A program made the translations under genes and the position numbers. From the NCBI RefSeq assembly GCF_000565075.1, contig NZ_JDFG01000047.1, positions 28,646 to 92,645 of the forward strand: DNA of 64,000 nucleotides, given 5' to 3'. The first letter of the stretch is position 1; every line of letters begins with the position of its first letter. Below are positions 8,223-16,875 of the stretch, piece by piece. Origin of the DNA: Atopobium sp. BS2 (GTDB lineage: Bacteria; Actinomycetota; Coriobacteriia; Coriobacteriales; Atopobiaceae). The notes below the pieces were generated by a model. That model searched no databases and was not told where the DNA came from. It worked only from the letters and a program-made list of their open reading frames with translations.

Positions 8223-9251
8223 GTGACTCGCTCGCATAGTTCTAGCTCAAATAAGCGCTCTGTTTCAATGGCTGATGTTGCACAGGTTGCTGGTGTTTCT
8301 CAGCAGACCGTTTCTCGTGTTGCTAATGGCGCTCAGAACGTCAGTAAGGCCACGCGAGAAAAAGTCCAGGCTGCAATGGAGTCTATGGGCTTTAGGCCAA
8401 GCTTTGCGGGTAGGTCGTTGAGGTCTGGCTCGTATCAATCGGTGGGACTTTGCTTGTACGACATTCGCGAGTTTGGTAACTTAGCCACGCTTGATGGCAT
8501 TGTTTCTGCAGCTCGTGAACACGAATATGCAATTACGATGATTGAGAAAGGCTCCGACGACGGCTTGTGCCTGCAGGATATTTCTAATCGTATGTCCAAT
8601 CTTCCTGTTGACGGCATGATTATCAGCATGAGCCTTATGGCATCAGACTTTGAATCATTTGTGCCGCAGCCAGGCCTTGGAACAGTGCTTCTTACCATGC
8701 ACGAGCACCCTTACTGCACAACCGTTGACTCAGATCAGTACGGCTGCTCAAAGCTTGTCATTGATCACCTCTATGAGCTTGGTCATCGCAAGATCCGTTT
8801 TGTTGCAGGCCCTTCATACTCTATTGACTCGCAATTTCGCGAGAAGGGCTGGCGAGATGCCATGTCTGAATATGGGCTAGAAACTGTTGAGCCTTTAGCT
8901 GGCGATTGGACCGCCAATAGTGGCTATGAAATTGGTAAAAAACTGCGAGAAGACCGTGATTTTACTGCAGTGTATGCAGCAAATGACCAGATGGCGCTAG
9001 GTATCATTGCGGCATTTGAAGAAGTGGGACTGAGCGTACCGGAAGACGTGAGCGTTGTTGGTGTTGACGACTCTCTTGAAGACTATCTACCAAACTTCTC
9101 GCTGACAACCGTTCGCTTTAACCTGCTGGAGCGTGGCCGCGTAGCCCTTGAGCATGCAATACGTGCATCTGAGGCGGGGTATGAGCCTGAAGCAATTAGA
9201 ATTGCTCCAAAGCTTATTGTTCGTACCACCACAGCGGCACCACAGAAGTAG
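8223..9251 (+). CDS. LacI/GalR-family transcriptional regulator, probable gal operon regulator
   Basis: The 342-residue protein begins with a LacI-type helix-turn-helix (residues about 17-35, MADVAQVAGVSQQTVSRVAN) and hinge. A periplasmic-binding-protein-like sensor domain follows, with the typical ending VPEDVSVVGVDDS near 276-288. It binds DNA as a dimer and responds to a sugar ligand. GTG 8223 is used because a GGAGG site lies 6 bases upstream. The gene is divergent from galMKT and shares an inverted pair of operator-like sites with it. It is therefore likely to control galactose catabolism and possibly the mgl importer. The ligand is not established. Confidence 0.93.
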   Translation: MTRSHSSSSNKRSVSMADVAQVAGVSQQTVSRVANGAQNVSKATREKVQAAMESMGFRPSFAGRSLRSGSYQSVGLCLYDIREFGNLATLDGIVSAAREHEYAITMIEKGSDDGLCLQDISNRMSNLPVDGMIISMSLMASDFESFVPQPGLGTVLLTMHEHPYCTTVDSDQYGCSKLVIDHLYELGHRKIRFVAGPSYSIDSQFREKGWRDAMSEYGLETVEPLAGDWTANSGYEIGKKLREDRDFTAVYAANDQMALGIIAAFEEVGLSVPEDVSVVGVDDSLEDYLPNFSLTTVRFNLLERGRVALEHAIRASEAGYEPEAIRIAPKLIVRTTTAAPQK

Positions 9252-9327
9252 AGAAGTCTCTTAAAAAGTCGGGTTTCTCGCCATAATCAGCTATACTGTT
9301 CAGGCAATAGTTGATTAGAGGAGTTGT

Positions 9328-10431
9328 ATGTCTGAGTCACCAAATAAAGAGTTAGGCTGGTCAGTTCAGGTTTCCTTAGATACGCACGAGATTCGTGCAG
9401 GAGAAACTGTAACTGCTACTCCTAAGATTATTGGTGCAGACCCTGAAGGCTTTAAATTCCACTATGTGTGGAGTTTGAACGACCGTTGGGATGAGGGTTT
9501 TTGGGATACCACAGAGCATCAATTTGGTGATTCAATTCCTAATACGTCGTGGACATATACCTTCCCAGAGCCTGGTCGCTATCATCTCTACATTGATGCA
9601 TTTGACACACACAACAACCCTCAGACAGTAACTGCCTGGGTAGTTGTTGCAGGCGATGACGATTTTATGCGTCCACCGCTTCCATCTGAAGACGCAGAGA
9701 CCGTTGTTGCGGTAAACGGCGTTTCGGAGATCTTTAACATTGCCTCTGAGCAGTTCAACTCGCTGAAAGAGTACTTTATTGCCTTTGCACGCGGCGAGGT
9801 AGCCTTTAAAGAGTTCAAGGCTCTTGATGACATCTCGTTTGAAGTAAAGCGTGGCGAGGCTTTTGGCCTGGTGGGCACCAACGGTTCCGGCAAGTCTACC
9901 ATGCTCAAAATCATTGCGGGCGTACTTGAGCCTTCTAAGGGAACTTGCGAGGTCAAGGGTACTATTGCACCGCTTATTGAGCTTGGTGCTGGCTTTGACA
10001 TGGAGCTTACCGCTAAAGAGAATATCTACCTCAATGGCGCTCTTCTTGGTTACAAGAAGGAGTTTATTGACTCGCACTTTGACCAGATTGTAGAGTTTGC
10101 TGAGCTTGAGGGCTTTATGGACATGCCACTCAAGAACTACTCCTCTGGTATGGTGGCACGTATTGCCTTTGCAATTGCAACCGTTACAGAGCCTGACCTG
10201 CTCATTGTTGATGAGACACTTTCGGTAGGAGACTTCCTCTTCCAGCAAAAGTGCGAGAACCGCATCAAAGAGCTGGTTGCTTCTAATAATGTTACGGTTC
10301 TTCTGGTTTCTCACTCCATTGACCTGGTCCAGCGCATTTGTGACCGTGCCATTTGGATTGAGAAGGGCAAGCAGCGCATGCTTGGTCCTGTGGATGAAGT
10401 TTGTGAAGCTTACGAGCACCTCAAGAGATAA
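9328..10431 (+). CDS. Polysaccharide/teichoic-acid-export-type ABC ATPase with extra N-terminal domain
   Basis: Residues about 125-367 form an ABC ATPase most like the Wzt/TagH (ABC-2 export) class: Walker A GTNGSGKST near 183, signature YSSGMVARI near 271 and Walker B LLIVDETLS near 291. Residues 1-110 look like a beta-sandwich (PKD/Ig-like) module, rich in Trp and Tyr and ending GRYHLYIDAFDTHNN. This is unexpected at the front of a cytoplasmic ATPase; Wzt carries its sugar-binding domain at the C-terminus. No permease gene is adjacent, so it must work with a partner encoded elsewhere. The substrate is unknown. Confidence 0.82.
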   Translation: MSESPNKELGWSVQVSLDTHEIRAGETVTATPKIIGADPEGFKFHYVWSLNDRWDEGFWDTTEHQFGDSIPNTSWTYTFPEPGRYHLYIDAFDTHNNPQTVTAWVVVAGDDDFMRPPLPSEDAETVVAVNGVSEIFNIASEQFNSLKEYFIAFARGEVAFKEFKALDDISFEVKRGEAFGLVGTNGSGKSTMLKIIAGVLEPSKGTCEVKGTIAPLIELGAGFDMELTAKENIYLNGALLGYKKEFIDSHFDQIVEFAELEGFMDMPLKNYSSGMVARIAFAIATVTEPDLLIVDETLSVGDFLFQQKCENRIKELVASNNVTVLLVSHSIDLVQRICDRAIWIEKGKQRMLGPVDEVCEAYEHLKR

Positions 10432-10467
10432 TTAAAATTCCTAACCAAAAGTTAGGGTCTGTACGAG

Positions 10468-10572
10468 TACAATATGTGTGTCTTTAAATGTGGTACGAGA
10501 TACCCGTAAGGCTCATAGTCATAGTTTTGCCTTTTGGATACCTTGTGCCTGGTCAGGTGAGGTATCTTTTTT
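10468..10572 (+). promoter_or_regulatory. PyrR-dependent attenuator leader of the pyrimidine operon
   Basis: The region holds a -10-like TACAAT (10468-10473) and then an RNA segment AUACCCGUAAGGCU (10500-10513). That segment agrees with most positions of the known PyrR-binding loop consensus (ARUCCNGNGAGGYU). An intrinsic terminator at 10537-10572 follows, just before pyrR. In Bacillus-type control, PyrR bound to UMP/UTP favours the terminator and shuts off the operon. The -35 element is not clear. The match and the gene order make this assignment strong, but it is inferred from sequence only. Confidence 0.78.
10537..10572 (+). terminator. Attenuator terminator before pyrR
   Basis: A 7-bp outer stem (GATACCT at 10537-10543 with AGGTATC at 10560-10566) encloses an inner CCTG/CAGG hairpin and is followed by six T residues. 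It ends 12 bases before the pyrR start and overlaps the region just upstream of the ribosome site. This is the expected place for a regulated pyr-operon terminator. Confidence 0.85.
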
Positions 10573-10584
10573 ATTGGAGGCGCT

Positions 10585-11160
10585 ATGGCTCAAGAAGGTT
10601 CGCACTCTCTCATTGTGGACGATCAGTCCCTTGACCGCATGCTTACACGAATTGCTCACGAAATTGTCGAGAATAACGATTCAATTGAAAACGTTGCTTT
10701 GGTGGGCATTATTCGCCGTGGAGAGGTTTTGGCTTCTCGTCTTGCGGAAAAGATTTTGAGTTTTACCGGATTTAAGCCAAAAGTTGGCTCACTTGATATC
10801 AGTTTTTATCGCGATGATTTTAGAAGAAACACCGCACCGGTTCTCCACGCAACTAATATCGATTTTGATATTACGGGTACAAGCGTTGTGCTGGTAGACG
10901 ATGTTCTTCAGACCGGAAGAACTATCAGAGCAGCACTTGATGCCCTCATTGACTATGGCCGTCCTGAGCGCGTTCAGCTAGCAGTTGTTGTTGATCGTGG
11001 TCATCGCGAGCTTCCCATTAGACCTGACTATGTGGGAAAGAATGTTCCTTCATCAAAGAGCCAGGTAGTCAGCTTAAATGTTAAAGAAATTGATGGTCAG
11101 GACTGCGTCTTGCTGTACGAAGCTGACTATTCTGACCCCTTTATTGAGGGAGGAAACTAA
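10585..11160 (+). CDS. pyrR: Bifunctional pyr operon attenuation protein / uracil phosphoribosyltransferase
   Basis: PyrR binds pyr mRNA in response to uridine nucleotides and can convert uracil plus PRPP to UMP. The 191-residue protein has the type I phosphoribosyltransferase PRPP loop (VLVDDVLQTGRT near residues 103-115) and the PyrR-typical GIIRRGEVLASRLA near 42. It is the first gene of the operon. The start follows TTGGAGG, and the stop overlaps the pyrB start by one base (TAATG). A PyrR-binding loop and terminator lie directly upstream. Confidence 0.95.
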   Translation: MAQEGSHSLIVDDQSLDRMLTRIAHEIVENNDSIENVALVGIIRRGEVLASRLAEKILSFTGFKPKVGSLDISFYRDDFRRNTAPVLHATNIDFDITGTSVVLVDDVLQTGRTIRAALDALIDYGRPERVQLAVVVDRGHRELPIRPDYVGKNVPSSKSQVVSLNVKEIDGQDCVLLYEADYSDPFIEGGN

Positions 11161-12095
11161 TGCTTTCAGTTAAACATTTGATTGATACAAACAGCCTGAC
11201 GCGTGACGATATCCAGCAGATTCTTGATACAGCTCAGTCGTTTGAAGCTGTAAATAACAGAGACATTAAAAAGGTGCCGGCACTTCGTGGGCGCACCATT
11301 GTTAACCTGTTCTTAGAGCCTTCTACCAGGACTCGCTCTTCATTTGAGCTTGCCGAGAAACGCCTCTCGGCTGACGCTTTAAATATGGGAGGATCTACTT
11401 CATCTGTGGTTAAGGGAGAGTCTCTGGCAGATACCATTCAGACTATCGACGCTATGAACGTTGATATGTTTATCTGCCGTGCAAGACTTGCAGGTACACC
11501 GCAGAAGATTACTGAGCACACTGATGCCGTTGTCATCAACGCTGGTGACGGCAAGCATCAGCACCCCACTCAGGCCATGCTTGACCTCTATACCATTCGC
11601 AAGAACTTTGGGCATCTTGATGGCCTTAAAGTTGCCATTGTTGGCGACCTTTCTCACAGTCGCGTTGTTGGTTCTTTGGTGCCAGCACTCAAGACTATGG
11701 GTGCAGAGGTTGTTCTCGTTGGACCTCCAACATTCCACGTAGACGATCCAAGCTGGTTTGGCTGCTATCAGACCTCACATTTTGATGAGGTCATTGGTGA
11801 TGTTGACGTCGTGTACATGCTCCGCGTGCAGCTGGAGCGTATGGAAGGAGCTCCTATTCCTTCTCGCCGTGAGTACAACAGGCTTTGGGGCCTTGACGAG
11901 CGCCGCAGCAAGCTGATGAAGCCTGAAGCAATTATCTGCCACCCAGGTCCTATGAACCGTGGCATGGAAATTAACAGCGAGGTGGCCGATTGCGCTCGCT
12001 CTCGTATTCTTGACCAGGTCAATGCAGGCGTTTTGACGCGCATGGCCGCAATGTATTTGCTTCTGGGAGGAGACTCTGATGGCATTTCTGCTTAA
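11160..12095 (+). CDS. pyrB: Aspartate carbamoyltransferase catalytic chain
   Basis: PyrB condenses carbamoyl phosphate with aspartate, the committed step of pyrimidine synthesis. The 311-residue protein shows the carbamoyl-phosphate motif EPSTRTRSSFE near residues 50-60, the HQHPTQAMLD segment near 133 and the HPGPMNRG segment near 261, all typical of the family. No regulatory pyrI gene is adjacent, as in Gram-positive bacteria, where control is by PyrR. The gene overlaps pyrR by one base and pyrC by 17 bases. Confidence 0.96.
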   Translation: MLSVKHLIDTNSLTRDDIQQILDTAQSFEAVNNRDIKKVPALRGRTIVNLFLEPSTRTRSSFELAEKRLSADALNMGGSTSSVVKGESLADTIQTIDAMNVDMFICRARLAGTPQKITEHTDAVVINAGDGKHQHPTQAMLDLYTIRKNFGHLDGLKVAIVGDLSHSRVVGSLVPALKTMGAEVVLVGPPTFHVDDPSWFGCYQTSHFDEVIGDVDVVYMLRVQLERMEGAPIPSRREYNRLWGLDERRSKLMKPEAIICHPGPMNRGMEINSEVADCARSRILDQVNAGVLTRMAAMYLLLGGDSDGISA

Positions 12096-13386
12096 GGGCG
12101 CGCGTGTTGTAGACCCGCAGCTTAATCTTGACGCGGTAATGGACGTCCGTATTGAGGGAGAAACCATTGCTGAAGTTGCAGCTACGGTTAAGCCTCAAGA
12201 GGGCGATACTGTTATTGACGCAAAAGGCAAGGTGTTGACCCCTGGCCTTGTTGATATGCATGTTCACTTCAGAGATCCAGGCTTTGAGTACAAGGAGACC
12301 ATTGAGACGGGCTCTAGAGCTGCAGTTCATGGTGGCTTTACTGACGTTGCTACCATGCCAAACACCAACCCTGTTACTGATAACGGTCCTGCTGTTCGCT
12401 TCCAGATTGATCGTGGCAATGAGGTTGGTCTCATTCACGTTCGTCCTATGGGTGCTCTAACCAAGGGTTCTAAGGGACAGGAGCTTGCTGAGATTGGCAA
12501 CATGGTTGATGAGGGAGCATCCGCATTCTCTGACGACGGCCACGGCGTTCAAAGCGCTGGTATGATGCGCACCGTTATGGAGTATGTCTCCCAGTTTGAC
12601 CGCGTTGTTGCTGCTCACTGTGAGATTGAGTCCATCAGTGCTGGTGGCGTTGTTAACGAGGGTCGTGCAAGTACGCGCCTTGGCATGTTTGGCTGGCCAG
12701 CACTTGGCGAGGAGCTGGAGATTTCCAGAGACATTGATCTTTGCCGCCTTACCGGCTGTCCTCTGCACATTTGCCACATTTCAACGGGCAGGGGAGCAGA
12801 GCTGGTACGTGCAGCTAAGAAGGAAGGCTTGCCGGTTACCGCTGAGGTTTGCCCTCACCATCTCTTCTTGTCTGAGGATGACATCACCGATACGTATAAC
12901 ACCAATCTTAAGATGAATCCACCACTCAGAACTGCTGAGGATGCGCTTGCTCTTCAGGCTGCAGTCGCAGACGGTACAGTTGACTGTATTGTTACCGACC
13001 ATGCACCTCATGCAGCTCACGAGAAGGACTGTGAGTGGGAAATCTCTTACTTTGGCTGCATTGGCCTTGAGACCTCGCTGCCTTTGATGGTCACTAATAT
13101 GGTGCGCACCAATAAGCTTTCTTACACTGGTCTTGTTCGCGCAATGGCCGTTAATCCTCGTCGTATTCTGCGTCTTGAGCCTGTTAAGATTGCTGCAGGT
13201 TACAAGGCTGACCTGACCCTTTTTGACCCAGAAAAGAAGGTTCAGATTACGACAGAGTATTTTGAGAGCAAGTCCAAGAACTCCGCCTTCATTGGCGCTG
13301 AGCTCTATGGTGTTGCAACAGATGTGTTTGTTGATGGTAAGCGAGTTCTTGCCAATGAAGTAATTGTTCCTGGAGGGGAAAAGTAA
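12079..13386 (+). CDS. pyrC: Dihydroorotase
   Basis: PyrC cyclises carbamoyl aspartate to dihydroorotate, using a binuclear metal site. The 435-residue protein is the longer class I type. It has the metal-binding DMHVHFRDPG near residues 59-68, a PCHHLF-like VCPHHLFL segment and TDHAPH near 310. The start ATG lies inside the end of pyrB, 8 bases after GGGAGGAG, and the stop overlaps pyrK by one base. Tight packing suggests translational coupling along the operon. Confidence 0.96.
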   Translation: MAFLLKGARVVDPQLNLDAVMDVRIEGETIAEVAATVKPQEGDTVIDAKGKVLTPGLVDMHVHFRDPGFEYKETIETGSRAAVHGGFTDVATMPNTNPVTDNGPAVRFQIDRGNEVGLIHVRPMGALTKGSKGQELAEIGNMVDEGASAFSDDGHGVQSAGMMRTVMEYVSQFDRVVAAHCEIESISAGGVVNEGRASTRLGMFGWPALGEELEISRDIDLCRLTGCPLHICHISTGRGAELVRAAKKEGLPVTAEVCPHHLFLSEDDITDTYNTNLKMNPPLRTAEDALALQAAVADGTVDCIVTDHAPHAAHEKDCEWEISYFGCIGLETSLPLMVTNMVRTNKLSYTGLVRAMAVNPRRILRLEPVKIAAGYKADLTLFDPEKKVQITTEYFESKSKNSAFIGAELYGVATDVFVDGKRVLANEVIVPGGEK

Positions 13387-14180
13387 TGCCACTACGTGGA
13401 AATGTACAGGTATTTGACTTTACGGTTCTGAGTAATACCCAGGTTGCCCAGAATCTGTATAGAGCCCAGCTCAAGGTGCCAGGTCTCTGTAAGTCTCTAG
13501 CGCCTGGTCAGTTTGTAAACGTTAATGTTCCAGGCGATAAGCGCCATATTCTTCGCATTCCGCTGTCCTTCTCGCTAGCTGATAAAGCAACCGATACGCT
13601 CGAGCTTATCTACGCAACGGTAGGCGAGGGTACACGCAGGCTTTCTCAGATGAAGCCTGGTGACGCCAGTGACATGACTGCTCCTTGTGGTCGTCCCTGG
13701 CGCCTCAACGCTTCCAGTAAAAGAAGCGTCCTGGTAGCGGGAGGTGTGGGTATCACACCAATTATCGCGGCAGCTCGTAAGCTTACCGAGCTAGGTGTTG
13801 AGTTTGACGCGGTCATTGGCGCACAAACTGCCGAGAAACTCTTTGGAGAAGAAGATCTTCTCGCCTTGGGCGCACAGAACGTGTACGTCACAACTGATGA
13901 CGGTTCTAAGGGTACTAAGGGCTTTGTAACAGCAGCTTTGGAGGAACCTCTAAGTCAAGGTGTTTGGGACGCTGTGTATACCTGCGGTCCTGAGCCTATG
14001 ATGAGAAGCGTGGCCAAGCTTGCAATTGCCAACAACGTTGCCTGCCAGGTTTCTATGGAGCGTATGATGAGCTGCGCCTTTGGCGCATGCAACACCTGCA
14101 ATGTCCCACTTGCTAAGGGCGGCTATGCGTCTGCTTGCATGGTTGGACCTGTCTTTGAGGCAAAGGAGATCGCATGGTAG
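13386..14180 (+). CDS. pyrK: Dihydroorotate dehydrogenase B, electron-transfer subunit
   Basis: PyrK carries FAD and a [2Fe-2S] cluster and passes electrons from PyrD (FMN) to NAD+. The 264-residue protein has a ferredoxin-reductase-like FAD domain (RIPLSFSLAD near 56-65) and an NAD domain (VAGGVGITP near 118). It ends in a cysteine cluster CAFGACNTC plus one more cysteine near 250, the 2Fe-2S ligands. It overlaps pyrC by one base and pyrD by seven bases. Its presence shows that the adjacent PyrD is the NAD-linked type 1B enzyme. Confidence 0.94.
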   Translation: MPLRGNVQVFDFTVLSNTQVAQNLYRAQLKVPGLCKSLAPGQFVNVNVPGDKRHILRIPLSFSLADKATDTLELIYATVGEGTRRLSQMKPGDASDMTAPCGRPWRLNASSKRSVLVAGGVGITPIIAAARKLTELGVEFDAVIGAQTAEKLFGEEDLLALGAQNVYVTTDDGSKGTKGFVTAALEEPLSQGVWDAVYTCGPEPMMRSVAKLAIANNVACQVSMERMMSCAFGACNTCNVPLAKGGYASACMVGPVFEAKEIAW

Positions 14181-15100
14181 ATCAGGTAAAAATGGCCGTC
14201 AATCTTGGCGGTATCCAGATGAAAAATCCTATCAATACCGCTGCGGGTACCTTTGGTTACGGTTGGCAGTTTGAGGGTTTCTACGACGTTTCTCTGCTTG
14301 GCGCCATCACTATGAAGGGTGTTGCTCGCGTTCCTTGGGAAGGAAACCCAGCTCCTCGTATGTGCGAGCTCAACGGCGGCATGATGAACAGCGTTGGCCT
14401 TGCCAATCCTGGAGTGGACGATTTTATCGCCCATACTGATGACTACATGAAAGATCTTGAAGGCCGTGGTACGCGCGTCATCATGCAGATGGCGGCACAC
14501 TCCGTTCAGGAGATGATTGACGTTGTCGAGCGCCTTGAAGAGCTTAATCCACACATCTCAGCTATTGAGCTTAACGTGAGTTGTCCAAATCTCGAGAAGG
14601 GCGGTAAGCCCCTCGGTGGTACTCCAGACCAGGCTACAGAGATCATGAAGGCAGTTCGTCCTCTGACAAAGCTGCCCATTCTGGTTAAGATGGCCCCCGT
14701 CAACGTTGCCGAGATTGGTAAAGCTTTTGAGGCCGCAGGCGCTGACGGTCTAACGCTCATCAACTCCATCCCTGGTATGTCAATTAACGTCCACACCAGA
14801 AAGAGCAGGCTCTCTAAGCCAACAGGTGGCCTGAGTGGTCCTCTCTGCCATAACGCTGCAGTTCGCATGGTTTGGGAGTGTGCAAGTGCGGTCTCCATTC
14901 CTATCTGCGGCGTTGGCGGCGTAGAAACGGGCGAGGATGCTGCAGAGTTTATCCTTGCGGGCGCTACGGCTGTCTCGGTGGGTTCTGCAAACCTTTACGA
15001 CCCATTGTGTGCTCCACGTATTCTAAATGAGCTTACTGACTGGGCAAAGTCTCAGGGAGTATCTGACATCCACGAGCTGATTGGAGCTGTTGAATGCTAA
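14174..15100 (+). CDS. pyrD: Dihydroorotate dehydrogenase B, catalytic subunit
   Basis: PyrD oxidises dihydroorotate to orotate with FMN. The 308-residue length, the NVSCPN segment near residue 134, the KMAPV segment near 174 and the C-terminal GVGGVETGEDAAEFILAGA phosphate-binding region fit the class 1B family. It forms a heterotetramer with PyrK, encoded immediately upstream and overlapping it. The start ATG sits within the last codons of pyrK. The next gene, pyrF, overlaps it by seven bases. Confidence 0.95.
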   Translation: MVDQVKMAVNLGGIQMKNPINTAAGTFGYGWQFEGFYDVSLLGAITMKGVARVPWEGNPAPRMCELNGGMMNSVGLANPGVDDFIAHTDDYMKDLEGRGTRVIMQMAAHSVQEMIDVVERLEELNPHISAIELNVSCPNLEKGGKPLGGTPDQATEIMKAVRPLTKLPILVKMAPVNVAEIGKAFEAAGADGLTLINSIPGMSINVHTRKSRLSKPTGGLSGPLCHNAAVRMVWECASAVSIPICGVGGVETGEDAAEFILAGATAVSVGSANLYDPLCAPRILNELTDWAKSQGVSDIHELIGAVEC

Positions 15101-15825
15101 CAGACGAGCAGGCACGCGACGCCGTTATTGTTGCGCTTGATTGCACAAGAGAAAGAGCTCTGGAGCTCACCGATCTTCTCGCCGGCCACGCACGTTGGGT
15201 CAAAGTTGGCATGACGCTCTTTTATCGCTACGGACCCTCGATGGTAGACGAGATGCATGCTCGCGGCTTCAAGGTGTTCTTGGACCTCAAGGTGCATGAC
15301 ATTCCATTCCAGGTTAAGGGCGCTGTCCACTCTGCATCGCTTTCTGGCGCAGACATTCTTTCTATTCACGGCCTGGGAACCGCTCAGATGATTTCTGCTG
15401 GTCGTGAGGGTTCAGAAGAGGCTGCCGTAGAGCGTGGCGTTGATGAGTCCGGCCGTACCAAGCTAGTGGCTATTTCTGTCCTCACCAGTATGGACGAGGA
15501 TGCGCTCCATTCTATTGGTGTTGATGGTTCCATTAAGGACGAGGTTGCTCGTTTGGCTTCTCTTTCTTACAGCGCTGGTGCTGACGGAATTGTCTGCTCG
15601 CCTCAGGAAGCACAGGAAATGAGAGAGCTTTTAGGACCAAATGCACTCATTGTGACCCCAGGAGTACGTCCAGAGGGTGCCGAGAAGGGCGATCAAGTCA
15701 GAATCTCCACACCTTCTGCAGCAATTAAGGCCGGAGCAAGCAAATTGGTAGTTGGTAGGCCAATTACCTGCGCAAACGATCCAGTTGAAGCATTTGAAGC
15801 CATCATTTCTGAGCTTAAAAATTAG
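15094..15825 (+). CDS. pyrF: Orotidine 5'-phosphate decarboxylase
   Basis: PyrF decarboxylates OMP to UMP, the last step of the pathway. The 243-residue TIM-barrel protein has the active-site motif FLDLKVHDIP near residues 66-75 and the phosphate-binding VTPGVRP near 189, as in the family. It is the last gene of this operon. pyrE, carA and carB are not found in the window and must lie elsewhere. The start overlaps the pyrD stop. Confidence 0.95.
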   Translation: MLTDEQARDAVIVALDCTRERALELTDLLAGHARWVKVGMTLFYRYGPSMVDEMHARGFKVFLDLKVHDIPFQVKGAVHSASLSGADILSIHGLGTAQMISAGREGSEEAAVERGVDESGRTKLVAISVLTSMDEDALHSIGVDGSIKDEVARLASLSYSAGADGIVCSPQEAQEMRELLGPNALIVTPGVRPEGAEKGDQVRISTPSAAIKAGASKLVVGRPITCANDPVEAFEAIISELKN

Positions 15826-15949
15826 CAAAAGTTTTTGGAATTATGGTGAACAGGTGGTTTTTGATGCGTAAATATTAAAAAACCCCTTGTAAATAACGTG
15901 TTATGTGGCAAACTATTTTGCTGAAGTGCAAAAGGCACATTAAATTGAG

Positions 15950-15970
15950 TTTCGTATATGACGTACGAAA
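15950..15970 (+). promoter_or_regulatory. Inverted repeat in the mihF leader
   Basis: TTTCGTA (15950-15956) and TACGAAA (15964-15970) form a perfect 7-bp inverted repeat around a 7-base spacer. It ends 18 bases before the mihF start. It could be a small mRNA hairpin or a protein-binding site, for example for autoregulation. Nothing in the sequence decides between these. Confidence 0.4.
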
Positions 15971-15988
15971 ACGATGTTTGGAGGAACA

Positions 15989-16297
15989 ATGGCTCTACCT
16001 ACACTTACCGATGAGCAGCGCAAGGCAGCACTTGAGAAGGCAGCTCAGGCTCGTCACGCTCGCGCAGAGCTTCGCGAGAAGGTTAAGACTGGTAAGGTCT
16101 CCCTTAAAGAGGTCCTTGATTCTACCGATCCTATTGCTGAGCGTATGAAGGTTTCCGCTCTTATCGAGTCCCTTCCTGGCTATGGCAAGGCAAAGGCAGC
16201 AAAGATTATGGACGAGCTCGGAATTTCCGCAACTCGCCGCGTTAAGGGCCTTGGCGCTCGTCAGCGTGAGCAGCTCCTCGAGGCACTGACCAAGTAG
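15989..16297 (+). CDS. mihF: Integration host factor, actinobacterial type (mIHF)
   Basis: This small DNA-binding nucleoid protein is specific to Actinomycetota and unrelated to the proteobacterial IHF heterodimer. The 102-residue sequence matches the family: a Lys/Arg/Ala-rich helical N-terminus and a helix-hairpin-helix-like LPGYGKAKAAKIMDELGI near residues 56-73, followed by a basic RRVKGLGARQR segment. ATG 15989 is used because TTGGAGGAACA precedes it; an earlier ATG at 15974 lacks this. The order mihF-gmk-rpoZ is the usual actinobacterial one and supports the taxonomic inference. The stop overlaps the GTG of gmk. Confidence 0.94.
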   Translation: MALPTLTDEQRKAALEKAAQARHARAELREKVKTGKVSLKEVLDSTDPIAERMKVSALIESLPGYGKAKAAKIMDELGISATRRVKGLGARQREQLLEALTK

Positions 16298-16875
16298 TGG
16301 CTCGTTCAGCCAAACTTTTTGTAGTATCTGGACCGTCAGGTGTAGGAAAAGGAACGCTTGTCTCTCTGTTGAGGGACAAGCGCCCAAACCTAGGCCTGAC
16401 GGTTTCGGCTACTACGCGCTCTCCACGACCAGGAGAAGTCGATGGAGTTGCGTATTATTTTCTCTCCGATGAAGAATTTAAAAAGCGCGTTGATGCTGGT
16501 GAATTCCTTGAGTGGGCTCATGTTCATGGCCATTGCTATGGCACGCTCAAATCCGAGGTTGATCGCCTGATTTCTGCAGGTCAGTCTGTTGTTCTAGAGA
16601 TTGACGTTCAGGGTGGACTTATGGTCCACAAACAATATCCCAACGCCATTCTCGTCTTTATTAAGCCACCTTCATTTGAAGAGCTTGAACAGCGTCTTAG
16701 AGGTCGCGGTACAGAAGACGAGAAGACCATTTCTACGAGACTTTCTAATGCCTCGCGTGAAATGGAGCATGCAAACGACTATACTGTTTGCATTGTGAAC
16801 GACAACCTTGAGACTGCTCTGAGCAAGCTTGAGGAAGTTTTTGATGACTATGAATCAGACGGAGGTCAGCTTTAA
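16297..16875 (+). CDS. gmk: Guanylate kinase
   Basis: Gmk phosphorylates GMP or dGMP to the diphosphate. The 192-residue protein has the P-loop SGPSGVGKGTL near residues 11-21 and the GMP-binding segment TTRSPRPGEVDGVAYYF near 40-56, matching the family length and order. It starts with GTG, one base overlapping the mihF stop, and overlaps rpoZ by one base. It is expected to be cotranscribed with mihF, rpoZ and thiI. Confidence 0.96.
   Translation: MARSAKLFVVSGPSGVGKGTLVSLLRDKRPNLGLTVSATTRSPRPGEVDGVAYYFLSDEEFKKRVDAGEFLEWAHVHGHCYGTLKSEVDRLISAGQSVVLEIDVQGGLMVHKQYPNAILVFIKPPSFEELEQRLRGRGTEDEKTISTRLSNASREMEHANDYTVCIVNDNLETALSKLEEVFDDYESDGGQL

Noticed and set aside
9532..10419. 295-codon minus-strand open frame opposite the ABC ATPase gene
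   Set aside because: It is an antisense shadow of a gene with clear Walker and signature motifs.
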